Shown piece by piece: positions 29,507 to 41,500 of a stretch of DNA of 64,000 nucleotides. The translations under genes and the position numbers were made by a program. Position 1 is the first letter of the stretch, and each line of letters opens with the position of its first letter. The notes beneath the pieces were generated by a model. It was given only the letters and a program-made list of their open reading frames with translations, was not told where the DNA came from and did not search any database. Source of the stretch: Theobroma cacao (taxonomy: Eukaryota; Streptophyta; Magnoliopsida; Malvales; Malvaceae); the NCBI RefSeq assembly GCF_000208745.1, contig NC_030858.1, positions 27,148,160 to 27,212,159 on the forward strand, in the 5' to 3' direction.

Positions 29507-32500
29507 ATGTACGGAGGGGGTGAGTATGGACAAATTTTGTTTTCATTTTGCTTTGTATTTGTTTGTTACTGTGTTACTGTGTTGGTTTACTTACAAATTT
29601 ATTAAATCTTGAAATTGAATAGTAATACGTTATAATATCCACAGATGAAGTGTCAGCTATAGTCATAGACTTAGGGTCTCACACTTGCAAAGCTGGTTAT
29701 GCCGGCGAAGATGCTCCCAAGGCTGTTTTTCCTTCTGTAAGTCGAGTCCAAGCCTCTTTCTGTTTAATTTTCTGCATTGCGATTTTCGACCTACCCACAT
29801 TATTCTTCATTGGTCATTTTTCATGTTCATTTATTTTTTTTGGTGTTTGTTTGTTAAGGTTGTGGGGTCAATCGATCAAATGGATGCCGATGATGACAAT
29901 GAAAACAACGATTCTAAGACTAACAACAATAATGTTGACTCAAACAAACCAAGAGGGAAACGCAGATTGTATGTAGGATCTCAAGCTTTAGGTTTTCGCC
30001 GTGACCATATGGAGGTCAGCTCCATTCTTGCTGCTGCTGGTTTTACCTTATTAGTATTTCTTTCTTTATTATTATTTTTTTGCTGATTAGTTAGTTAACA
30101 GCTGCTTGCTTAATTCAGGTGCTGTCTCCTTTAAAGGATGGGGTGGTTGTTGATTGGGATATTGTTGACAGCATATGGGATCACGCTTTCAAGGAGTGTT
30201 TGCTCATTGATCCTAAGGAACATCCGATGCTACTTGCTGAGCCTTCTTTCAACACTCAACAACAGAGGGAGAGGTCAAAATTTCCTCATACTCAAGCTTA
30301 ATCAATCTATTTGTTGTATCTGGATATATGATGTTTGACTTTGATACTATCTAACAGGACAGCAGAACTTATGTTTGAAAAGTACAAAGTTCCTGCTTTG
30401 TTTTTGGCCAAGAATGCGGTATTACTATTTTCCCAATTTCCAACTCCTTCTGCTTTGTTATTTGGTTTCTAATTGTAATACTTTTAATTGCCAGGTTCTC
30501 ACATCTTTTGCATCAGGACGTGCTACCTCTGTAGTTGTTGATAGGTAGGATTTATATCCTTAATTTGTGTATATTTACATATATACATATGTGTATCCAT
30601 TTGGCAATGCATTTTGGTTCATTATGTTTTTGCACAATTTACATATATTAGAGAGTGAACTTGCTTGAGCATTGAGATCAGGATATTTTACCTTAATGCT
30701 TGGTTGATCAGGTTGAATTGTATTTGCGTCAAATCGTACTCCTAACTTTGCCATCCTTCTCTTTCGGCTTTCTTTGGGACTTGTGCCCAGCTGCCAATAG
30801 TAGTCTGTCAAATGTTGAATATAGAACCACAGGAGGTTTCATGGAAGAGTAACAATCATTCAGCTTAACTAGTAAACAATAGGAAAGCAAGAGAACCATG
30901 GAAGATTACTTATTTTCAAAATTTGGACACTTAATTTTGAGAAGTTGAGTTTTGTTGATAAGTTGGCTTTGTCTACTTCCGTTTAAATAGAGTAGAGCAG
31001 AATCTTCACTACTTTTTTTCCCCTTTCTGTGTCCTAACATTTTATTATGTGTAATTATCAACTCTTTTAGTGGTGGAGGATCAACTACAGTTGCCCCGGT
31101 GCATGATGGTTATGTTCTTCAAAAGGTATAACTCTTTTCCTGGAACAAGGAAAATGAATGATTTGCCAATTAATATAACTTTTTATAATATTCTATTGAC
31201 CTATATGCTAAACTTTTGTCCCAGAATTGCTTATTAAAGAAATTGATATAAAATTTTTAAATGAAGTCATTTTAAAATGCATCCATCATTTCAAAGCGCG
31301 TCCTTCATATCAAAATGCATCAATTTAAAATGCAATTGTGTTGTTTGCATAATTACCTTTTAGAATGAAATTTTAAGTATTGGAAGTTGATGAGATAAAG
31401 AAAATAATTCTTATAAAAAGGGAACAATGATATTAGTTGATAGAAAAAGAAAAATATGGAGAAAACATGCGATATGGATATCAATAGATTTGTGAAAATG
31501 GGTAGATGCTACTAATGATATGAACAAAAATCAAAAATTATTTTTAAAAATGAGTTTTTTATGTTTAGAGTGGACAAAAAAATACAAGTTACATCAAAAA
31601 AGGAAAGAGAATAAAAGCTGATATGCTGGTGAATAACCAAGGAATTTTACAAATTCCACCACGTGAGGTGTCATTTGAAATGAGAATTTGGGCTCTTCAA
31701 AATCCCTCATCCAAATATGAAGAATTTGACAATTCTAACTTTATTTTGGCAAATAAGGTAATTTTATTTAGAATTTTGAGCTTCTCCCTATGAATGAAAT
31801 CTCTCATCCACACTCTAAGAGAATCAAATTTTGATATCAAGTTTGGTACTTTTGTTGTGGCTGTAGGAGATTTTTTGGGAAATTTTCTAACTTGATGTGC
31901 TTCATCGGAACTAGAATAAAACTTTTTTTCTTTTGAACCCACAATTTGACAATGCTTTGGTAGCTATGTTGAGTTGCAAATTCCTTTTTTTAAAATGTTT
32001 ATAACTGAGTCGAGAATATGCACTGTGGCTTTATAAGTTGATTGTTGCAGCCTTCCAGTTTTTTATGCCAAATATTGATATGCTAGAAAAGTAAAATTGT
32101 TCAATGTTGCAATTGATTATTCTGAAAATGTGTTTTCTGTTTGATGGAATAATATTTCTCTGTGACCTTTATGCATTTGAATTGCTTCTTAGTTCTTACC
32201 ACAATGTTAGCTTTTTCTAGACTGATGATCCCTTTCTTTGTTCCTCCCCTTTACCCTGTTATCTTTTTTTGCAAAAATAGGCAGTGTCGTCTTCTCCTAT
32301 TGGAGGAGAATTTCTTACTGATTGCTTGATGAAAAGCTTGGAAAGCAAAGGTATTGTGGTAAGTGATGTTGTATATGAGTTTTTGCTTTCTTTGAAAGAA
32401 AAGTAATTGGTGAGATTTGCTGTATGATTTCTCATTGCTTCAATTTAAAAATGTTTCGTCACTGGTGTTTGTAGATAAAACCTAGGTACTCTTTTAAGAG

Positions 32501-35500
32501 AAAGGAGATACAACCAGGGGTGTTCCAGGTATTTTATAATGTCACTGGCATGTATTTGAGGTTCATGCCATTCTTTGCTTTTGTTTCTCGAATTTCATGC
32601 ATACATATCATCCCAAATTGAACTTGTACCTGTAGGATCAGTATGTGTTGAAACATAATATAAAAATTCAATAATAACTTATAAAAAACCTTCTTTGCTA
32701 GAATCGAGATTTGTGTCCATTACTATTAAGTAATCAAATTTTCAATTGTGTTTTTGTGTAATGGGTGAAAGGAAAAATGGTATTTCTATTTTAGTCCAGA
32801 TAGCAATGTTACATGGGCTTGGGTATGAGTATCCGATATGGGTATGTGTACATGTGTCAAGACTCATCGTTTGCTAAAATGTTTGGACTAACGGATTTGG
32901 GTAAGAAGTGTCTAAAAAAATGATACAGATACGGGGATCCTTCTAAAGTTTGTGGGAAATATAATAATACTGCTTGTATAAGTTAGAAAATTTGAAAAAT
33001 CAATTTGACTCAAACATAACCTTGTGTTTATAGGGTCCTAATATGAGAAGAGTAAAAACAAATTGGGCCTATCTTACCCTAAAACCAACTTAAGCTCATA
33101 TTCTTCTTTACTCTCATTTTCTAAATGGGCTTATGATGACATAATAACAATGCTATATGGGCTTGAATTGTGCTTTTCACCTATCTAACAGAAACCCAAA
33201 AACTAATTATAAGGCAAAAGCCACAAAAACCAACTATGTGCTCCCATCTGTCATATGTCTGTCTAGAATTTTCTTCTTGTCTCTTAATCTCCCTTCTCTT
33301 CTCTATAACAATTTCATTTCCTTATTATTTTTCTTTTGTTTTCCTCCTTTTCTTAATCTTCTTTCTCTCTTTTCCCAGAATGCTTCCTCTTATACTTACT
33401 CTCGTGCTCTCTTTCACTGTGCCATTTGGTTATCCTTTTTTTGGTCAATTTGTGGATTGGGTTTTTGTCAATTTGCTTCTTATGTGAAAGAGCCAAGTCT
33501 GAATAAGCAGTGCTATATCAGACACGTATTCGGCACCCGAATCCATGTTGTGTCGTGTTGACTCAGGTATGTTGCTCCAGATTGCTGAGTCCGTGTAACA
33601 CGTGGAAAAAATTATGGATTGGAATGCTCAAAATGATTTCCATTTCTCAAGTTTTACCCAAAGAATTGGAACGGAGAAACCTCAAATCATAAATTGCTCC
33701 AATGGCCATTTCTGCTACGTAGTTTTTAATCCCACTGTCCACTTTGTCCTTGTCAAGCTTCCACCAAGTCTAGGCATAGTACGTCCTCAACCAAGATGAA
33801 CATCACCCTTCAGAATCTTGTCTCACTTCTGCAAACTTATTCTTCTGAAACTAGAAAATTTTCTAGTCAGTGTTGTTTCAAATTTGCATATTCTTTTCCC
33901 AGATATTGTTATAAATTTGACAAGCCTGCCTCGTGTGAAGGCCTAAGATAATACAATCTCTTTGTCACTTTGTTTTGTGCCAATGAGCATATGTTCTTCT
34001 GGACTGAAAGAATTTGTAGACTCAATATTGCTGCAAATAGATGGGTCTTGTTTTGGTGAGATACTGCCTGGTGCTTTAGTGCCACAGATGATTGAGTGGG
34101 AGGAGTTGGTGGTTGGTGGTTGTGGAATCCCTCATGCTGCTTGATTGTGACAACTGGGAGATTGCATTTCTTCCCTGCGATTTGTGTGATTAAGACATAT
34201 CCAACCTACTGGAGTCAAAAATAGCAAAAATATAATGCCTTTTAGAAGTATTAATATTAACTAGTACTGAGTAGTAGTTAGGAAAAAAAAAAAAGAAACC
34301 CTGGTAAAACATCCCTTCTGTTTCATTTTGTTATGGTATGAAAAAGATCCGTTACATAAAAATATATAATATCTATAACTCTATATAAAAGGAAGCCCTG
34401 TTGGTTTGGCCACGTCATCATAAGGGGGTGGGGATTCGGTGAGTGAGTTCATGATAGGTGAAAATGGACTCACAATTGAAATGGTCTAAAAGGATGAGAA
34501 CCATGTCGAGCTCCCTTTCCCAATGGGGATTCAAAGAGATTGAACTCAAGGGTTCCATGTATTTCTAATCGTGCCTCTCCCTTTTTTATTTATTATTGTA
34601 ATTTTGGTGAAAGCTTCTCTCGTTGTCTTTTCATTCTTTTTGTTTTTTGTACAGTTGGATAGAGTTAATTATAAAAATAGAATAATTATATTTTATATTA
34701 GATATAGAAAGAGAAGGAAAGAAATTGCTTTTCCTTATTAGTTATATTAGTTTTATATTGCTACATGAGATCAAAAAAATGGAAGTAATAAAAATAATTT
34801 TAGTTGTAAAATTGTAATAAAATAATGAACTTTAATTAAATGAGTGTCCCTTTCCATTGACGATACACCTCATCTCCTTAACTTTTTCTACTTAAAAGTA
34901 ATCAAAATTATACCATCACCATTGGTAATGATTATTAATAATACCATAATTCAAAGGTAACATTGCCAAAAAAAAAGAGAGTTCTAAAACTAGAAACTTA
35001 TTTGGAATAATTCACATATTATCAAATAGCGAGAGAATTAAAGAGAAAGATTACAAGATTATAATATTGATTTGGTTCCTTGATCTTAATTCACTACCTT
35101 AATAGCTTTTATTAAAAATTTTAAATTTCAACTATGTTTATATCAATAAAGTTAATAGTGTCAACCAAAGTTTTATCATATAATTTATTTCAAATCCAAA
35201 AATCCAAATATGAATGACATGTTTAATTCGGGGAATGAAATTGTCATTCTTCCTTATTTTTTATTTTCTTTCTATAATATTGTTTATTTCAGGAAATGAT
35301 CATTTGTTAGAATGATCTAAAATAAATTTCGATTGAATTTAGCTCTATAAATTATAATGTTAAAGCTGCTAATAATCTAGATAAGTATATTCAATTGAGA
35401 AATTTCACATTTATAACACATTTTAGACAATTCTAGAGATTTTCAAAATATTGAATTTGAAATTCACATGATTGAGCAGACTTTACTTGAATTAGGGTTT

Positions 35501-38500
35501 AGGGTTTAGGGTGGAAGTTATTTATTTTTCCAAATCATATTGAATATGCTTTGAGGTTTAGAGAGGCTATCATGATATTTTCTAAATAAAATTGCTTTGA
35601 CTTAATAATGCCAGTATAGAATTGCTGGATAGCCCTTACTACATATCAGAAGGAGATGAAGAAGATGATGACATGCCATTGAATACTGATGTTGAGAAAC
35701 CTGATAGGGGAGGAAGTGCTGACGCGGAAGATTCACAGCAAGAGCCAAGAGGGAGATAGAATGATGGAGATAATATTGAGACAGATAGCTATTTGCAACT
35801 TAAAAAATAAGATAGCTATTTGCAAAGAATTGACCTAGCAAAAATAGTTAGGAACTTGGTGAGTAGGGATACTTGCACACATAGTAAAAAAGATTTGGTA
35901 GTTGGTAGAGATTTGAAAGGCCACTCGAATGTGAAAAGATTTGAAAGGCGACTTGGATGTAAATAGAAGGGAAGCTATAAGGGTTCAAATGGGAAGATGA
36001 AACAAAAAGTATTTTGTTTGTCCCATAAATACTATTGAAACTAAATGTTTTTTGGGTTCCAAATTAAATATCTATCTTTATCTAGACAATGTTGAAACTA
36101 AATTCCTTGCGTTTTGTTAAAAGCTTATGATTTTTATTCTTTCAAAATTTCATATTTTTGTCTTTAACATTAATGAAAGGAAGCTCCATAAGCCATGGCT
36201 CTTCCAGCAAAGGTTATAATGTTTAACAAATCGGACTATCAAAGTCTTGCTTGCTTGGTTTCTTTACTGGTTGAAATGCAGCCGTATCAAAGTCTAACAT
36301 TCAATTCATTATCAATGTCTAACAGTCAATTCATTTTAACATATTTATCTTCACTCATTAATGGGCATTGAAAAAAGATCACTTGGTAGATTTTTCTCTT
36401 AGGGTTCATTCTCTTCTTGCTTCAAACCTAATGCTTGATATGGCCTTGATCTGGGGTACTACGGTTCCAAGCATAATAGGTATCCTTGATATTTCTTAAT
36501 TATATCCTTGATTTGTAATGCTATGTTTTCAAGCATAATGCTTGATATCCTTGATCTGAGGTGCTACAGTTCTAATTATAATGCTTGATATCCTTGATAT
36601 GTCGTGATATCTACTTGATATCCACTGTTTAATTAATTATCTTTGATTTGTAGTGATATGATTTCAGGCAAAATGCCCAATATCCTTGATTTGAAGTCTC
36701 ATGGTTCCATGTATAATAGATGATATCCATTACTTAATAATATCTTTGATCTGTAGTGCTACGTTTCCAAGCACAATGCTTGGTATCTTTGAGCTGGGGT
36801 GCTGCAATTCCAAGCATAATAGATGATATTCTTAATATAGGGTGTTATGGTACCAACCATAATGCTTGATATCTTTAACTTATAGTAATACAGTTCAAAT
36901 AATTATACTTGATATCCTTGATTTGTAGTGCTACGCTTCCAAGCCTAATGCTTGATATCCTTGATCTGGGGTATTCCTGTTCCAAGCATAATAGATGATA
37001 TCCTTGATATTGCTTAATTATATCCTTGATTTGTAGTGTTATGTTTCCAAGCATAATGCTCGATATCCTTGATTTGAGGTGCTACAGTTCCAATTATAAT
37101 ACTGGATATCATTGATTTGTCTTGATATCTATTTGATATCCATTGCTTAATTAATTACCCTTGATTTGTCGTGATACCTACAAAAAGTTGTAGAATGAAA
37201 AATATGATAAACACTACATGTATTATTGTATCTGTGTGCAACGCATGGGTACATTTCTAGTAGTTATAACTTAAATCTAACTTCACAAGAGTTGCACTTA
37301 CAGTGGAGAACTATGCTTGTCTTCTCTTCTTAGTTCAATTAATTTGCCAAAGTGGAAGATTTCTTCTCTTGAAACTGCAATGTTCTCTGGTTGAAATTTA
37401 CCCCAGCTGCTGTTTCACTTTTTCTTGTTCCTATTAATTTCTAGGTAATTACCTACATTGCTTTTTGACAATTCTCTTTATTTTTGTTTTGGGGATCTCA
37501 GACTGTAGATATTGATTTTCCAAATACAACAGAATCCTACAAGCTTTACTCCCAGGTCTGTATTTGATCATTGTTACCCCTTTGCAAATGGACAAGTTTG
37601 TGCACCTAATACCTGGTGTTTATCGTTTTCCAACAGAGAGTAATTGCAAGTGATATCAAGGAATGTGTGTGTCGAGCTCCAGATACTCCATATGATGGTT
37701 TGTGTTACTTCATCAGTTTCTTGTTTTGTTTGTTTACCATGTGACCTTTACTTTGTCATCCTATATACATACATACACATATACATAGATGCATACATAC
37801 ATATATATATATATATTAAGTTGATAATTATAGAAACCGCCTCCAATAATATCTCAAAGATCCTTGTTTGCTGTAATAAGATCCTACCAATGATATTAAT
37901 GCTTTTTAAAATCTTTTTTGAGTTAGGTTGTTGATGTTGTTTCTTCTACAGCTTTATGGAATTTCAAAATCCTGCTAGTTTTCAATTCCTGAGTAATTCT
38001 AAACATTTGATTTTGAAGTTTGCAAATGCTGACTGCTCTTAGCAATTAATATGATTGCCTTTTCTTTGCAGAAAGTGCATATTCAAATATCCCAATGACC
38101 CCATATGAGCTTCCTGATGGCCAGTAAGTTCTTTACAAGTTTATTAGCATGGTTTCATTATGTCATGATTATGTTGCTTGCTATGCATCCGTAATTTGTT
38201 GAGTGATAAACAGCTTTGCTATTTGCTAGTTGCTTCTTTTTGTTTTGCATTATAACACTGCATTCACCAGCCAAACAGGTGCATTGTCTAGCCCTGTTTA
38301 GCTACAAGATAATTGTCTTTGGGTCATTGCTCCCATTTTATTATTACTAATATTTAACTAAACCTGCATTTTCTATTATGTTTATTCAGGACAATTGAAA
38401 TTGGTGCTGATAGATTTAAGATCCCTGATGTTCTGTTCAATCCATCTTTGGCTCAGGTGGGTGGCCTGCATACTTGCAGGATCCTAGATTCTTTTGTTTT

Positions 38501-41500
38501 CTTTCATACTGTTGGAGCACTTGTCAGTGTCTTTTTTTTTTAAAAAAAGTTAATATTTATCTTTATCCAAACTTTGTTTTGGCATTTGGCATGAGCATGT
38601 GATGTCAGACATGAATGGGTAAGAAGCTCAAAACAGAGATCAGCGGAAAAATTAGAGATTTAAGAAATTAGGGAGAGCTAGAGGAAATTGGGGAAGAAAT
38701 TGAAGAATCAGGGAGAGGATACCAGATAGAATGGAGGTGAAGAGAATTCTCAAACTCAGTATTTCAAAATGTCAATAATTCATAATTCAATGCCAACTAG
38801 AAATTGAAGTAGCATAGGTAGCCAAACCTGAAACCCTAATTTAGATGCAAAATGCTAATATAACACCAAAGCCCTAATACTTAGGAAATAAGTATAACAC
38901 TAACAAATTTAAAATCGCCTACGTTCTCTAAGAAATCCTAGATCTAGTTTTTTAATACAATTAAACTCATAAAATATAATAAATAAAAAATGTCTTGAGG
39001 AGTATAATCCATCAAGCAGCTTCTATCCATCATGCTTCATCAGCATGTTTCTTGTCAATTGATGTTCTTTTGGATGTGTTATATTTGCAGTTTTTTTTTT
39101 CCCAAAGGTTTATACATTTTGCATATTGTTGATGGGAATTATAAGATCTTGTCTATTTTTTTAAGCTGTTATTATAGATTGATCAATGTATGTGCTTTTG
39201 AATTTTCCTTTCTTTCTGTTGTGTTTGCTTGGCAAGATTCTTTATTCTTGTATTGGTGGAATACATTGGAGTTATTGGCTGTAACTTGATTGGTCTACAG
39301 TCCTTATTCCTCTGGGAATGATGGGTAGCCTTCGTTATCCTTGCTGAATAATTAGGTTGACGGAGTTGTGGAATGGTGATCCTGGAAATTGTTGCTATAG
39401 GAGCATAAAATTTGGAAGCTTAGTTCTAAGTGCTATCAACAGGCCATTATATCTTTCAAAATTTTATTGATTTATTGATGTCATTCTCTGGAACTTCATT
39501 GTGCCCTTGTCAATTGTTCACTTCTGGTTTTGCAGTGGAGCTGTAATTCTTGATAATAACATGAATATTGCAATCAAGTTGTTGGATTATTTTGTAGTTT
39601 ATTTAATATTTTTGCAGACATAACCTGGCTATGTTGTTTCTTTTCTAATCAGAATTTCTGTGTATATGTTGATATCATATCTAATTTCCTGTTTATTATT
39701 AGACAATTCCCGGGATGAACAACTTTGCAGAGATTTCTCCATCGTTTCGTGGTTTGCCACAAATGGTATGTTGATTCTTGTTGACCTCTATGCATTGGCC
39801 TTTAAATCTCTCTCTTTCTTGTATTTTTATAAGGATTAGTTAATTAAGCATTTTTGTATCTTTTGCAGGTAATAGAAAGCATTAATAGATGTGATGTGGA
39901 CATTCGGAAAGAATTGTTTGGTAGTATACTGGTAAAGTCAATCACACCCAAGCCTTTACTTGAGTGCCGGGATCATTTTTCTGATCCACTGTTTCCTTTT
40001 TTGAGTATTAATATTAGAGGTAGCAATTGGGCAGACCGGGCTGGGTTTGGGCAGGGTCACTTCGGGTCGGATTATTTTAGGTTGAAAGAAGTTTGGGTCA
40101 TTTTTGGGTACGGGTCATTCTGGTTTTAGGTTATTTCAAGTTCGGACATCAACAGATTTGGGTCATTCAGGTTCGAATCATTTTAGGTTCACGTGGTTGA
40201 CTTTTAAAGTAAAAGCAATTTAATTTCAGGTTGTTTTGGGTTAGACTTTCAGGTCGTTAAAGTTTAGGTCATTCAGGGTTCAAGTCAATTCGAGTTCAAG
40301 TAGACCTGACAATTCGTGTTAACGTGTCGTAAACGTGTCAGACACGATTAGATATGAAATACGTTAAGGCTAAACACGAACATGACACGTATAATATTCG
40401 TGTTTTAAATTTGAAACACGTACACGTACACGTTTAATACACGTGTAATAAGACACGATACGATTAACATGTTTATTAAACGTGTTAATGTACGACACGA
40501 CACCATTAATAACATGTTTAACACGATTAACACGTTTAATACAATTAAATAAAAATATTTACAATTAAATATAATTTTATTATTTAAATTTAAAATCTAT
40601 AATTATAAAAATAATTATAATAAAACAAAAATAATAATAGTATCAAATAATCACTAAAAGTTAAAAATTAAGATTAAGCATGTATAATTACATTATACCC
40701 TTTATAAAATTAAAAAAACTTATTAAAATAATTATTTAAAATTATTTATATAAGATTAAAATAGTTTTTAACTATTAATTTTTAATAGGTTAATAAATGT
40801 GTCACGTATACACGTTTAAACACGATAACACGATTAAATACGATAACACGATTAAGTAAATGTGTTTAAATGTGTTTTAAACGTGTTTGTCGTGTCAGAC
40901 ACGTTAAGACACGGAAATTTCATGTCTTAATGTGTCTGACACGATTAGACACGAAATACGTTAACACTAAACTCAAAACCTGTTTAACCTGTGTCTTCTC
41001 GTGTCGTGTTAACGTGTCGGGTTCAAAATTGCCAAGTCTAAGTTCAAGTTGTTTCAGGTTTAGGTCATTTTGGGTTGGAGTCATTTCAGGTTTAAGTCAT
41101 TTTCGAGTTTGGATTGTTGCGGGTTCAGGTCAAACGTGTTCTGATTGTTGATTTTTCTTGGTCAAATCAGGTTGGGTTGGGTTGGGTTCAGGTTAAGACC
41201 ATCTTTAGGTTTTGAGTCAGTTTTTTCAACTCTAATTATTATATTAAAAATGAGTAACTTATTCATGTATGGTGAGTGGATGGAATTTACCTGCTTATTA
41301 ATAAGCTAATTCATAAACATGAATTATATTTTAATTCCTTAGTTCTTTCTTGTAGCTGATATCGTTACTTCTATCCTCCCTTATAACGCAGCTTGCTGGT
41401 GGCACAGCATCAATGCAACAGTTGAAAGAACGTCTTGAGAAAGACTTGCTGGAGGTAATCTTTTCCTTGTTTTTCATTTATGCACAATGTCAAGTCTTGT

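Larger units (their letters stand above)
34372..37260 (+). mobile_element. Helitron (rolling-circle transposon) in ARP4 intron 9
   Basis: The 5' end TCTATAACTCTATATAAAAG at 34372 has the TC start and TATATAAAAG context of plant Helitrons. The 3' end has a short hairpin (TGTGCAACGCA, stem with one G-T pair) and then GGGTACATTTCTAG at 37260, a CTRR-type end. The element sits between an A (34371) and a T (37261), the usual Helitron target, with no target duplication. Length 2889 bp. No Rep/helicase gene is present, so it is non-autonomous. The inside holds a possible captured exon, telomere-like repeats and an imperfect tandem array. Confidence 0.75.
40010..41220. repeat. GGGTCATTTCGGGTT-type minisatellite, split by a hAT element
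   Basis: Short degenerate units such as GGTCATTTCAGGTTCAAGTC recur at 40010-40300 and resume at 41041-41220. The two parts are one array interrupted by the insertion at 40301-41040. It lies in ARP4 intron 15. Confidence 0.7.

Noticed and set aside
29259..29546. 95-codon antisense frame over the ARP4 first exon
   Set aside because: Arg/Glu-rich translation of the CT-rich leader read backwards; no support as a gene.
35491..35513. Telomere or chromosome end
   Set aside because: Only three repeat units, inside a Helitron in an intron.
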